The notes beneath the pieces are model-generated. The model was not told the origin of the DNA, made no database searches, and saw only the letters and a list, made by a program, of their open reading frames with translations. A DNA stretch of 64,000 nucleotides, from positions 155,190 through 219,189 of the forward strand of contig NZ_JAOWLA010000006.1 in NCBI RefSeq assembly GCF_025751575.1. The letters are read 5' to 3'. The position numbers and the translations under genes were made by a program. Below, in pieces: positions 54,840 to 63,662 of the stretch (positions within the stretch are counted from its first letter, which is position 1; each line of letters opens with the position of its first letter). This DNA is from Albidovulum sediminicola (GTDB taxonomy: Bacteria; Pseudomonadota; Alphaproteobacteria; Rhodobacterales; Rhodobacteraceae).

Positions 54840-55858
54840 TGGCGGTTCTCCTTCTTGTCCAGGAGGCTCAGGATGCCGTTAGGCAGGAGCAGCATCAGGG
54901 CGATCATCGAGCCGGAGTAGATCAGCAGCTGGTACTGCTTGGCGATCGAGAGCAGGTCCCACCCGAAGTAAAGCAGGAGCGTTCCCAGCATCGGCCCGAA
55001 GACATAGCCGAGCCCGCCGAGGAAGCAGTAGAGCATGAAGTTCACGCTGTCGGTCACGACGAAGGACGACGGATAGATCGACTGCGAGATCGCGACGAAC
55101 ACCGCCCCGGCGATCCCCCCGAAGAAGGAGGAGATCGAGTAGGCGAGCACCCGCAGCATGGCCGTGTTCACGCCGATGGAGGACGCCAGTTCCTCATTCT
55201 GCTGAAGCGAGCGGCAGAGATGGCCCAGTCGTGAATTCACGATGCGCCAGAGGACGAAATAGGTCACCACCATCAGCGCGGCGGCCATGAGGTAGAAGGC
55301 CAGCTTCGGGTTGGCGAGTGTCGCGAAGTCCGGGATGATGGTAAGCCCGAAGACCGCAAGCTCCCCCGGCAGCGGGATTGATGTGATCCCCTTGGCGCCG
55401 TTCGTCACCGGTAGGGCGAGCGCGCTCAGCCGGGCGACCTCGGTCAGGACAAGCGTGACCATCGCGAAGTAGACGCCGCGGAGCCGCAGGATCGGCAGGC
55501 CGATGACGACCGAGACGATGGCGCAGGCAATCCCGGCCAGGGGCAGGGTTGCCCAGAAGCTGAAACCCGCCTTCACCACCAGGATGGCCGAGACATAGCC
55601 GCCGACCAGCGCGTAGGCGCCCTGTCCGATGTTGATGCGGCCGATGTAGAACGTCAGCCAGACCCCCGCCGCGCCCACGGACAGGAGCGCGACCGAGGTT
55701 AGCGTATAGTAAAAGTCCCACCGCCCGGTCACCGCGATGAACAGCGGGACGAGCGCGAAGACACCCAGAAGGTAGGCGCCGACGCCGATTAGTCGTACAG
55801 GGGTCATGATTGCGCCCTTGGCCTTCGGGGTTGCGGTCTGAATGGTTTGCGCGTTCAT
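54836..55858 (-). CDS. livM: Branched-chain-type ABC permease
   Basis: This 340-residue permease with about eight to ten hydrophobic helices carries the LivM patterns YTLTSVALLSVGAAGVWLTF, GRINIGQGAYALVGGYVSAI and SSFFGGIAGAVFVAIS. It lies 4 bp after livH. It would make up the channel with LivH. Confidence 0.9.
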   Translation of the reverse strand: MNAQTIQTATPKAKGAIMTPVRLIGVGAYLLGVFALVPLFIAVTGRWDFYYTLTSVALLSVGAAGVWLTFYIGRINIGQGAYALVGGYVSAILVVKAGFSFWATLPLAGIACAIVSVVIGLPILRLRGVYFAMVTLVLTEVARLSALALPVTNGAKGITSIPLPGELAVFGLTIIPDFATLANPKLAFYLMAAALMVVTYFVLWRIVNSRLGHLCRSLQQNEELASSIGVNTAMLRVLAYSISSFFGGIAGAVFVAISQSIYPSSFVVTDSVNFMLYCFLGGLGYVFGPMLGTLLLYFGWDLLSIAKQYQLLIYSGSMIALMLLLPNGILSLLDKKENRQ

Positions 55859-55862
55859 CGGC

Positions 55863-56732
55863 TCAACCCCACGGCTTGCCCATCAGGCCCTGCGGCCGGA
55901 TGGCGAGGAAGACCATGAGCGTCGCGAAGATCACGAGGTAGGTGATGTCGCCGTAGGCCGCCAGCAGCGTGAGGCCGACCGATTCCATCATGCCAAGGAT
56001 GAAGCCGCCGGCGATCGCGCCCGATATGACGCCCGCGCCGCCGATCATGATCATCAGGAAGGCCTTGACGGAGGTTGGTCCGCCCATCCCCAGGTTGATG
56101 CCGGTGATCGTGACCAGAAGCCCGCCGACCAGCCCCGCGAGCATCGCGCCAAGGGCAAACCCGATCATCGAATAGCGGTCGACATCGACGCCCATCAACT
56201 GCGCGGCCATCCGGTCCTGCGCCAGCGCGCGCATCGCGCGTCCCGTGCGGGAATACTGCATGAAAAGGATGAAGCTCGCGATGAGCGTGATCGCCAGCAC
56301 CCCGATCAGGATGCGGTCGTAGGGCATGATGATCCGCATGTCCCAATTGAGCACGCCATTCACGATCTTCGGCACGCCCCGCTGCTTTTCGCCGAAAAGC
56401 AGGAGGATGACCGCATCAAGGAAGAAAGCGATCCCCGCCGCCAGGAGCATCGTTGACTCCTCGCGTTTGGAACGCCGGATGACCGGCCGGAACAGGAATT
56501 TCTCGATCAGCCCGCCCATCACCGCCAGCACCGCGGCTGATGCGAGCAGTCCGACGATGAAGGGAAGCCCGAACTGTGCAACCACCGTATAGGTGACGAA
56601 GCCCCCGAAGACATACATCTGGCCGTGGGCGAAGTTCAGCACGTTCATCAGCGAGAAGATGAGCGTCAGTCCAAGCGCGATAAGGGCGTATTGCGCGCCC
56701 AGGTAGAGGCCATTGGCCAGTATCTGTTCCAT
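55863..56732 (-). CDS. livH: Branched-chain-type ABC permease
   Basis: This 289-residue permease has the motif LGLTLIFSLMNVLNFAHGQM near residue 25 and GLVGGLLVTITGINLGMGGP in the middle, both LivH hallmarks. The ATG at 56732 (MEQILANGLY) is chosen because GAGGA lies directly upstream, inside an alternative GTG-started extension of five codons. It follows the binding-protein gene by about 80 bp. Confidence 0.9.
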   Translation of the reverse strand: MEQILANGLYLGAQYALIALGLTLIFSLMNVLNFAHGQMYVFGGFVTYTVVAQFGLPFIVGLLASAAVLAVMGGLIEKFLFRPVIRRSKREESTMLLAAGIAFFLDAVILLLFGEKQRGVPKIVNGVLNWDMRIIMPYDRILIGVLAITLIASFILFMQYSRTGRAMRALAQDRMAAQLMGVDVDRYSMIGFALGAMLAGLVGGLLVTITGINLGMGGPTSVKAFLMIMIGGAGVISGAIAGGFILGMMESVGLTLLAAYGDITYLVIFATLMVFLAIRPQGLMGKPWG

Positions 56733-56811
56733 CGGGTCCTCGTTCACAGAAGGGTGGAGCCCGCGAGGGGAGATGACGTCTCGCGGGCCCCTGACATGCG
56801 GCTTGCGCCCG

Positions 56812-57999
56812 TCAGTCGACCTGCGCGACGAACAGCGTCTCGAACTTGCCGTCGCGGAACTCGTTCACAACCAGCGGAACGGAGACCTGGCGCTTCTGGC
56901 CGAAGGAGGTGGAGCCGACATAGGTCAGCTTCGCGTCGCCCACCATGAAGGGGTTCGGCGCCTCGAACGTGTCCATCGTGGACTTGAAGGCTTCCACGTC
57001 GTCGATCGCGGCGGGATTCGCCTTCAGCGTTTCGAGGATGTATTCGAGCGCATAGACCTTGGTGTTCGACTCGTCGTTATATTCGCCGAACATCTTGGTG
57101 TAGCGGTCCACGAATTCGCGCATCGCGTCGCTGGCAAGCTCGGGGGTGGAGGCGCCGCCGACCGAGATGAAGCCGTTGGCCAGCTCGCCCGCGCCCTCGG
57201 TCAGGACGGTCGCGTCCTGCGCGGTCTCGGTGGAGATGAGCCCCGTGTAGCCCAGTTCGCGCGCCGAACGGATCAGCTGCGGCGCATTGGCCGGCGAGAC
57301 GCCCGAAAGCACCAGCAGGTCCGGCGCCGACTGGATCACGGGCAGGAGCACCGGGGTGAAGTCGGTCGTGTCCACCTGGTAGGTGACGCTGTCCGAGACG
57401 ACCTCAAGCCCAAGGGCCTTGGCCGCTTCCACGCCGCCGTCGCGCTGCGACAGGGGGTCGGATTCGTTCGCGGCCACGAAGGCGACCTTCTTGACGCCGC
57501 TGTTGTCCATCAGGTGCTTGTAGATCGCCGGACCCGACTGGTAGTTGGCGACCATCCCCAGGATCGCGTTCGACGCGGGCGGGGTGTAAAGCTCCTTGGG
57601 GAAGGCGTAGGGGAAGTACATGATCCCGTTCTGCTCGGCCACCGGACGTACCGCCGCCGCGCCGTCATCGACGTTCGGACCGACAACGTAGTGGACGCCG
57701 TCCTGGGCCATCTTTTCCATGCCGGCGATGGCGCGCTTGGGGTCCTTCTGATCGTCGAAGGGCACGATTTCCACGTCGTAGGTGGTGTCGCCGATCGTCA
57801 CGCCGCCAAGTTCGTTCAGCCAGGCCGCGCGCGTTTCCATCGAGCGCTGGTTCGAGATGCCCCAGGCGGCCGCCGGCCCCGAGGTCACGCCGACGAAGCC
57901 GATCTTGAGGACCGGGTTCTCCGCCCAGGCGGCGGCACTGGTCGTCAGCGCGAGGCCCAGCGTCAGGCCCGTCGTGGCAAGGAAATGACGTCTCTTCAT
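56812..57999 (-). CDS. Periplasmic branched-chain amino acid/urea-type binding protein
   Basis: This 395-residue type I periplasmic binding protein (LivJ/LivK fold) starts with a leader MKRRHFLATTGLTLGLALTT and an AWA cleavage site; the RRHFLA motif suggests Tat export. Blocks include IGFVGVTSGPAAAWGISNQR, VGPNVDDGAAAVRPVAEQNG and VLSGVSPANAPQLIRSAREL. As first gene of the operon it is near a GntR operator candidate. The ligand is unknown. Confidence 0.88.
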   Translation of the reverse strand: MKRRHFLATTGLTLGLALTTSAAAWAENPVLKIGFVGVTSGPAAAWGISNQRSMETRAAWLNELGGVTIGDTTYDVEIVPFDDQKDPKRAIAGMEKMAQDGVHYVVGPNVDDGAAAVRPVAEQNGIMYFPYAFPKELYTPPASNAILGMVANYQSGPAIYKHLMDNSGVKKVAFVAANESDPLSQRDGGVEAAKALGLEVVSDSVTYQVDTTDFTPVLLPVIQSAPDLLVLSGVSPANAPQLIRSARELGYTGLISTETAQDATVLTEGAGELANGFISVGGASTPELASDAMREFVDRYTKMFGEYNDESNTKVYALEYILETLKANPAAIDDVEAFKSTMDTFEAPNPFMVGDAKLTYVGSTSFGQKRQVSVPLVVNEFRDGKFETLFVAQVD

Positions 58000-58062
58000 T
58001 CTCTGTCTCCCTGTTGTCGGTCAGCGGTGTCTTGAGCCCGCGACACCCTGATTGACGCAATC

Positions 58063-58080
58063 GTTGACGAAGTTGTCAAC
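58063..58080. promoter_or_regulatory. Perfect 6-6-6 inverted repeat, probable GntR operator
   Basis: GTTGAC-gaagtt-GTCAAC is a perfect inverted repeat in the 174 bp between the liv-type operon and the divergent GntR gene. An overlapping TTGTCAACAAAATTGTTG to about 58090 adds a second, related half. TTGT/ACAA-type boxes fit FCD-type GntR proteins. Confidence 0.65.
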
Positions 58081-58173
58081 AAAATTGTTGCGACTGATGG
58101 TGCGCATCCCCTTGATGGCCGGCGCACTTGCTCTATAGGCTAAAGGCAACACACTTGATGTCGGGCATTGCGA

Positions 58174-58884
58174 ATGGGCAGGGATATCGCTGCGGCGGAA
58201 CGCGGTCTGAAAGCGGAAGAACTCGCCGAGGAAGAGATCGTGGACCGCATCTTCGAAGCGGTTATAGATCAACGCCTTCCGCCGGGAATGAAGCTTTCCG
58301 AGGCCGCGCTGTGCGAGGCGTTCGGCGTCGGCCGGATGCGCATCCGTCAAAGCCTCCTGCTGCTGTCGAGCCGCGAGGTCGTGGAGCTTCAGCCCAACCG
58401 TGGCGCCTTCGTTGCCTCTCCTTCGGCGGAACAGGCGAGGGAGGTGTTCGAAACCCGCCTGATGATCGAGCCCAACGTGGCGCGGCTGGCGGCGGAACGT
58501 GCGACACCTGCCCATCTGGAGCTTCTGGCCCGGCATCTGGAGCTGGAGGCGGAGGCGCTTCGCAACAATCGGCGGCGTGATTCGATCCGCCTGTCGGGTC
58601 AGTTCCATGTCCATCTTGCCGATGTGGCGGGCAATGGCGTTGCCCTGCGGATGGTCAAGGAGCTGGTGACGCGGACATCGCTCATCATCGGGATCTTCGG
58701 CAGCGGGGGGGTGTCGAACTGCCGCGACGAGGATCACGGAGAGATCCTGGAGGCCCTGCGCACCCGCGACAGCAACCGGGCCGCCCAACTGATGGCGAGC
58801 CACCTTGAACATATCCAGGATCACCTCGACCTGGGCGGGCAGGGCGAGCCGCCCAGCGATCTGGTCGCGATCTTTCGGACCTAG
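58174..58884 (+). CDS. GntR/FCD-family transcriptional regulator
   Basis: This 236-residue regulator has an N-terminal winged helix (PGMKLSEAALCEAFGVGRMR, then IRQSLLLLSSREVVELQPNR) and an FCD ligand domain with FETRLMIEPNVARLAAERAT, FHVHLADVAGN and EDHGEILEALRTRD, including the usual metal histidines. ATG 58174 is preferred over a TTG six bases upstream. It is divergent from the liv-type operon and most likely its repressor. Confidence 0.88.
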   Translation: MGRDIAAAERGLKAEELAEEEIVDRIFEAVIDQRLPPGMKLSEAALCEAFGVGRMRIRQSLLLLSSREVVELQPNRGAFVASPSAEQAREVFETRLMIEPNVARLAAERATPAHLELLARHLELEAEALRNNRRRDSIRLSGQFHVHLADVAGNGVALRMVKELVTRTSLIIGIFGSGGVSNCRDEDHGEILEALRTRDSNRAAQLMASHLEHIQDHLDLGGQGEPPSDLVAIFRT

Positions 58885-59029
58885 GTCTTTCGCCAGCCGC
58901 CCTCAGACCCCCGCACCTGTCCCGAGAGGCGACGGATGATTTGGCAGGCCGCGCCGTTTTAGGGCATGCTGAGGTGCCGATCCGATGGGTGAGCCTGTTC
59001 GGGCCGGCCTTGGCGACAGGGGATTTGAC

Positions 59030-59749
59030 ATGATGAAAAGATTGGCATTCACCGCCGCGGTCTTGATGGTCGGCGGCTGGTCCTTGGCGCAGGCAGAGAC
59101 GTTGCCACTGCCCGAGGGCGTGATCGGGCTTTCGACCCCCGAAGGGGCGGCGCTGCTTTTCGGGGCCGAGGCAAGCGCCGACTACCTCCCGCTCAGCATC
59201 CATTTCACGACACAGGTCAATCCCGCCTATTGCGGGCCGGCCTCCATTGCCATGGTGCTGAACGCGCTCGACGTGCCGCGCCCGGCCTCGGACATGACGC
59301 TGGGCCTGGGGATGTTCGATCAGGAGAACATCTTCACCCCCGAAGCCGAGGCCGTGAAGCCCGCCGCCGCAATCCTGAGCCCGCCCTATGGCATGACGCT
59401 GGACGAGCTTGGGGGCGTCTTCGCCTCGCATGGGCTGAAGGCGTCCGTGGTTCACGCCTCCGACTCCGACCTGGAAACGTTCCGCCGGACGGCGATCGCC
59501 GAACTCGCCGACAGCGACCATTTCATCTTGGTGAACTACCTGCGCAAGGCCATTGGCCAGGAGGCCGGGGGCCATATCTCTCCGCTGGCTGCCTACGACG
59601 CGGATACCGACCGCTTCCTCATCCTCGACGTGACCCGCTACAAGTATCCTCCCATCTGGGTCGAGGCCGCGGCGCTCTTCGAGGCGATGAACACCGAAGA
59701 TGCCGACAACGACAACAAGACGCGGGGCTACCTCAGCGTCAGTCGTTGA
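59030..59749 (+). CDS. Exported phytochelatin-synthase-like protein
   Basis: This 239-residue protein with a signal peptide (MMKRLAFTAAVLMVGGWSLA) has the papain-like phytochelatin synthase core: Cys 68 in VNPAYCGPASIAMVL, His 182 in GGHISPLAAYD and Asp 200 in LILDVTRY. The His-Asp spacing of 18 residues equals that of plant enzymes. Bacterial single-domain members cleave glutathione to gamma-glutamylcysteine or make short phytochelatins. A periplasmic location is suggested by the leader. No metal-resistance genes are adjacent. Confidence 0.9.
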   Translation: MMKRLAFTAAVLMVGGWSLAQAETLPLPEGVIGLSTPEGAALLFGAEASADYLPLSIHFTTQVNPAYCGPASIAMVLNALDVPRPASDMTLGLGMFDQENIFTPEAEAVKPAAAILSPPYGMTLDELGGVFASHGLKASVVHASDSDLETFRRTAIAELADSDHFILVNYLRKAIGQEAGGHISPLAAYDADTDRFLILDVTRYKYPPIWVEAAALFEAMNTEDADNDNKTRGYLSVSR

Positions 59750-59778
59750 CCGAAGGCCGCACTGGGGTGACTTGCGCC

Positions 59779-60720
59779 TTAGTCGGCGTTCGCCAACCGT
59801 GGGGGAGCTCCATCCTTGAGCGGCTGGAGTGCGGCCCAGAGCACATTATGGATCGGTGTCGGGACCCCGTGCTTGCGCCCGAGACGCACCACGTCCCCAC
59901 TCAGATAGTCGACCTCCAGCCGTTTGCCGGCATTAAGGTCGTCGAGCATGGAGGCATGCATCGTGTCGGGAAGCGTATCAAGGATTTCCCATTCCTTCTG
60001 AACCAGCCCTCCGGGCAGATCATGGACCACGGCCCGGCCGACGCGTTCGGTCTCTTCCATCGCGGCGACGAACAGCGCCCTGCTGTCCGGGTTGGCGCGC
60101 AGCGGGCCGAGATCGAGCCGCGTCAGCGTGGTCATGCTGGCAAGAGTGGCCTGCGAGATGAATTTCTTCCACAAGTCGTGCAAGATGTTGTCAGGGAGCA
60201 CGGCCGTCGCCCCTGCCGCTAGAATCGCATCGCGGAACCCTTCGACGCGCGCCGTTACCCGGCCGTCCGCTTCGCCGAAGGTGAGCCTGTCCCACATGGC
60301 GGAGTGGTCTATGACGCCAGGTTCGGCCACATGCGCCGGGATGCGCGCCACCCCCGGCACCACGCGCCTCGCGCCGATGATCGCGCCTAGCCGTTCATGC
60401 GCGCTGACGCCGTTCTGGCAGGTCACCACCATCGTCTGGGGACCGAGCATCGGAGCAATCGCGCGCGCGCCGCTTTCGACGTCGTAGTTCTTCACCATGA
60501 ACATGATGACATCGACGGGCCCGACCGCGCCCGGATCGTCGGTCGCCGGGATCGCAGGGAGGTGGAGGTTTCCGCGCGGACTCAGGATCTTCAGCCCGCG
60601 CGCGCGGAGCGCCGCGAGATGCGCCCCGCGCGCAATGAGCGTCACCTCTTGCCCTGCCGCCGCCAGACGCCCTCCGAAGTAGCCGCCGAGCGCACCTGCG
60701 CCCATCACTGCGATTTTCAT
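59779..60720 (-). CDS. Ketopantoate reductase (PanE/ApbA) family protein
   Basis: This 313-residue NADP-dependent dehydrogenase has MKIAVMGAGALGGYFGGRLA (Rossmann), MFMVKNYDVE and the C-terminal helical domain with LWKKFISQATLASMTTLTRL. Motifs fit PanE, but many paralogues act on other 2-ketoacids. It is convergent with the phytochelatin-synthase-like gene. Confidence 0.82.
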   Translation of the reverse strand: MKIAVMGAGALGGYFGGRLAAAGQEVTLIARGAHLAALRARGLKILSPRGNLHLPAIPATDDPGAVGPVDVIMFMVKNYDVESGARAIAPMLGPQTMVVTCQNGVSAHERLGAIIGARRVVPGVARIPAHVAEPGVIDHSAMWDRLTFGEADGRVTARVEGFRDAILAAGATAVLPDNILHDLWKKFISQATLASMTTLTRLDLGPLRANPDSRALFVAAMEETERVGRAVVHDLPGGLVQKEWEILDTLPDTMHASMLDDLNAGKRLEVDYLSGDVVRLGRKHGVPTPIHNVLWAALQPLKDGAPPRLANAD

Positions 60721-61159
60721 GCGCCCTCCGACTCCCCCATTTCACAAACCTAGCATGCCCGGAGACGGGCGCAGATTTCTACAGACGTAAAAGGGACGGC
60801 GCCTGGTCCTGCGTGGCGGGCGCTGTTCCCTCCCGCCGAGAAAGGCTGGGTGCCGCAAACGAGGGCATAGGGAAGTGGATGCAGGATCCACATTCAGGGT
60901 GAACTGACCTGGATGCAGATCCGGCAAGGGCGATGGGACGAGGCCGAGGGGGCTGCAAGGAACCGATTTCTCGGTCGAAACGCTCGCTGACGAGGGTATC
61001 GAGTTCCTCATGGCGGGCGCCGCTGAGCTTTGGGCCGGTCTCGGCGTGCCGTTCGACGAGGCGGTGTCGCTTGCTTAAGGAGACGACGGCAGACGCGCCG
61101 TCTACGGGTTTGCCTGTCGCATTCGGCACCTAACCAACGATCGTCCTTCTGGCATGCGG
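60721..61159. other. 439 bp without an intact gene
   Basis: A plus-strand frame open from 60908 to 61078 ends in FSVETLADEGIEFLMAGAAE, LWAGLGVPFDEAVSLA-stop, which has the look of a protein C-terminus, but has no plausible start. It may be a remnant. No other signals are evident. Confidence 0.35.
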
Positions 61160-63097
61160 TCATTCGGGCAGACCAGCCTTTCGCATGCCGGCCTTCCAGT
61201 CCTCGATCACACGCTCCGACCAGGCGCCGCGACGAAGCGACGATATCCGGAAGTTTGGATCCTTCTCCAGAATCCGCCGCTTCACGTCCTGGGCCTCCGC
61301 GTCTCGTCCTAGGTGCGCGTAGCAGCTTGCCAGGCGGCTGAGCGACCACACCTTCAGGTTCGTTCTGCGCTTGTAGGCCTCTATCGCATCCTCATAACGC
61401 CGTGCCGACAGGAAAGCGTCGCCCAGCAATAGCCAATACCACTCGGGATGGAATGGGTTCAGTCGCATCGCCTCGCGGATCATGGCGATACCCTCCTCCG
61501 GCTGCCCCGAGTCGGCCAGGATCGCCCCGTAGGTCATTCTTGCATTCGCATCGTTGGGATTGATCTGGAGCGCGCGTTCGATGTGATGTCTCTCTTCGTC
61601 GAATTCACGCAGATAGCCATGAACGCTGGCCAAGACCCATCGGATCCTTCCATCCTCAGGGTCACGTTCCAGGGCGCGCTCGATCCTCGCCTTGCAGTCG
61701 AGCAGGAGCGGTCTGGGCGCCGCGTCGTAGTTGTTCATCACGATCTCGGCGAAGGCGAGGTAGGCCTGCGCCAGCGCGTGGTCCGGATCGAGCCGCAAGG
61801 CCTCGCGGAAGAGGGCAATGGCCTTGTCGTTGTCGTCGGGCGCGTAGCCGCGCAGATGCTTGATGCCGCGAAGCGCGCATTCGCAGGCGGCCGGTGATGG
61901 ATTCTTGCGGCTTTGTTCGGCGACGGTGTCCTCCATCCGGTTCTGGATGGTCACGATGATCGCCCGCGCGATCTGGTCCGGAACGGCAAGCGCTTCGCCC
62001 GCTTCGCACTCGAAGATGTCGCTCCACGTCTGCGCGCGGCTGGTGCCTTCCACAAGCCGAACCGTTATGCGCAGCCGCGCGGCGTTGGCCTGAATGCTCC
62101 CTTGCATCAGCAACATGACGCCCAGTTGCCGCGCGATTTCAGCAGTGTCGCTGGTCGTGGCGGCAACCGCGGCCGAGCTATACTGGTCGATCACGAAAAC
62201 GGACCGAAACCGGCCCAGGCCGGTTGCTATCTCTTCCGCCAGCCCCTCGCAGAGGAAGTTCAGCCGGTCGTTTCCGGTCAGGTTCCGGAAGGGCAGGATG
62301 GCGATGGAGGGGCGATCGTCAATCGCATGCATCGCGGCCGGATTGAGTGCGGCGGCGCTTGGCTCGGCCCCGCTGTGGCCGGTGAGAATGTCCCGATACA
62401 GGTCCTCGGTGTCACGGTCCGGTTCGACGTCAAGCTCTTCGCGCAACGCTGCCCGGCAATTGGCGTAGAGCTTCAAGGCAGCCGCACGGTCGCCGCGTGC
62501 GTTGCAGATCCTCATCAATGCCCTGTAGACGGCCTCCAGCGACCGATCCTGGCTCAGGAGTTTCCGTCCCAGCCGCATGGCGCCGCCCCTGTCCGCTTCC
62601 GGCAGCACCGAGATCGACGCCGTGGTGACGAGCCTTCCGGCAAGCTCATCGAGCCGGGCGCGTTCCGCCATGACCCATTGCTCGAACTCCGGCGTCGAAG
62701 TCTCGATCCCGTCCAGCAGCGGCCCTCGATAAAGCTCGGCGATGTCGCAACTGAGCATGCTCCCGGAACAGCCATCCGCGAAGTCGATCGCGTCGACGGC
62801 GAACTCGGAAAGATCGAGCGTAACGGTGACCCTCTCGCCGGCAAGAGGGTCGGTTCCCGCCGCGCGGAACGCCTTGCGAAGTGCGGCAAGCGACTGGCGC
62901 AGGCTGCTGCGTGCCTGCGGTTCTGCACGATCGGCCCACAGAAGCGACGCCAGCCTGTCGCGTGACTGCGCGCGACCGCCCTGAAGCGCGAGGAACGCGA
63001 GCAGTTGCCGGTCCTTTCGCGTCGGCAACGGCAGTTCGACCCCCTCGGAGGTGCTGAGGGTGAAGCCTCCCAGAAGATCAAGCCGCAAGCGTCGCAT
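61160..63097 (-). CDS. SARP/BTAD transcriptional regulator with TolB-like and TPR domains
   Basis: This 645-residue regulator has an N-terminal OmpR-type winged helix (about 1-95, MRRLRLDLLGGFTLSTSEGV, LLAFLALQGGRAQSRDRLAS), a BTAD helical domain (about 100-240, ELDVEPDRDTEDLYRDIL), a TolB/FlgO-like segment starting SIAILPFRNLTGNDRLNFLC (about 255-385), and a C-terminal array of TPR repeats (about 400-640, ALRLDPDHALAQAYLAFAEI, ALQINPNDANARMTYGAILA). It matches the adenylate-cyclase-like SARP group common in alphaproteobacteria. It is divergent from two tiny ORFs. Confidence 0.9.
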   Translation of the reverse strand: MRRLRLDLLGGFTLSTSEGVELPLPTRKDRQLLAFLALQGGRAQSRDRLASLLWADRAEPQARSSLRQSLAALRKAFRAAGTDPLAGERVTVTLDLSEFAVDAIDFADGCSGSMLSCDIAELYRGPLLDGIETSTPEFEQWVMAERARLDELAGRLVTTASISVLPEADRGGAMRLGRKLLSQDRSLEAVYRALMRICNARGDRAAALKLYANCRAALREELDVEPDRDTEDLYRDILTGHSGAEPSAAALNPAAMHAIDDRPSIAILPFRNLTGNDRLNFLCEGLAEEIATGLGRFRSVFVIDQYSSAAVAATTSDTAEIARQLGVMLLMQGSIQANAARLRITVRLVEGTSRAQTWSDIFECEAGEALAVPDQIARAIIVTIQNRMEDTVAEQSRKNPSPAACECALRGIKHLRGYAPDDNDKAIALFREALRLDPDHALAQAYLAFAEIVMNNYDAAPRPLLLDCKARIERALERDPEDGRIRWVLASVHGYLREFDEERHHIERALQINPNDANARMTYGAILADSGQPEEGIAMIREAMRLNPFHPEWYWLLLGDAFLSARRYEDAIEAYKRRTNLKVWSLSRLASCYAHLGRDAEAQDVKRRILEKDPNFRISSLRRGAWSERVIEDWKAGMRKAGLPE

Positions 63098-63132
63098 GGC
63101 ACATGTCTCCGATGATGCGCACGGCAGAGCGA

Positions 63133-63214
63133 TTTCACAGTCATTTCACGATCCGGCGCGTTCGTAACCCCCTTTTTCAGGGTGATTTCACGAAACCGGC
63201 CGGGGTCAGTTCAC
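63133..63214. promoter_or_regulatory. Direct TTTCAC repeats upstream of the SARP regulator and small ORFs
   Basis: TTTCAC occurs at 63133, 63144 and 63186, and GTTCAC at 63209, all in one orientation. The first two are 11 bp apart (one helical turn); the gaps to the next are 42 and 23 bp. SARP proteins bind short direct repeats in tandem at about 11-bp spacing, so these are candidate sites for the divergent regulator. Confidence 0.5.
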
Positions 63215-63270
63215 GGCAGTCCTCCAAGCTTGAACCAACGCAACACAGCTATGCCGGGAGGAACCGTTCC

Positions 63271-63465
63271 ATGAAAACGCTCATCAAGAGTCTCGGACGA
63301 CTGTTCTCGCCGTCCTCGTCCGACGCGCCCGCCAACGTTCTGTGGGACGGTGGAGACATGGATCCCTGTCTCGGCATCGACAGCAGGTTGGAACAGGCCC
63401 TTCTCGCCAGTCTGCATAGCGATGGCGCGCGCCAGTATCTGGATTACGTCTGCAGGGGCCGCTGA
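63271..63465 (+). CDS. Small protein of unknown function, divergent from the SARP gene
   Basis: This 64-residue protein starts MKTLIKSLGRLFSPSSSDAP and ends ALLASLHSDGARQYLDYVCR. It has a short basic amphipathic N-terminus and two cysteines. A strong GGGAGG precedes the ATG. It overlaps the next ORF by one base (TGATG). I do not recognise it. Confidence 0.55.
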   Translation: MKTLIKSLGRLFSPSSSDAPANVLWDGGDMDPCLGIDSRLEQALLASLHSDGARQYLDYVCRGR

Positions 63466-63662
63466 TGTCTCGTCACGAACGCGTGCATGCGTCGCGCAGA
63501 ATGGTGCTCACCCCAGAATTGGTGGCGCTGTGCCACCGCGAGGTGCCTCGTCTGCCCGACGATCCCGACCAGGTGGACTTGCCCGACTTTTATGGAGAGC
63601 GTTTAGCTCACTTCCCGGGCTTTTCGCTCGAAGGCGATGGGGCTCTGGAAGCCGAGCGATGA
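63465..63662 (+). pseudogene. Small ORF cut by an IS element
   Basis: The frame starts MSRHERVHASRRMVLTPELV, continues ALCHREVPRLPDDPDQ and then runs into the end of an IS3-type element at about 63574; the rest (VDLPDFYGERLAHF on) is IS sequence. The original protein is thus truncated at about 37 residues. It is translationally coupled to the small ORF upstream. Confidence 0.55.

Noticed and set aside
61160..63097. Adenylate cyclase
   Set aside because: Although often annotated so, the sequence has DNA-binding, BTAD, TolB-like and TPR regions and no cyclase catalytic domain.
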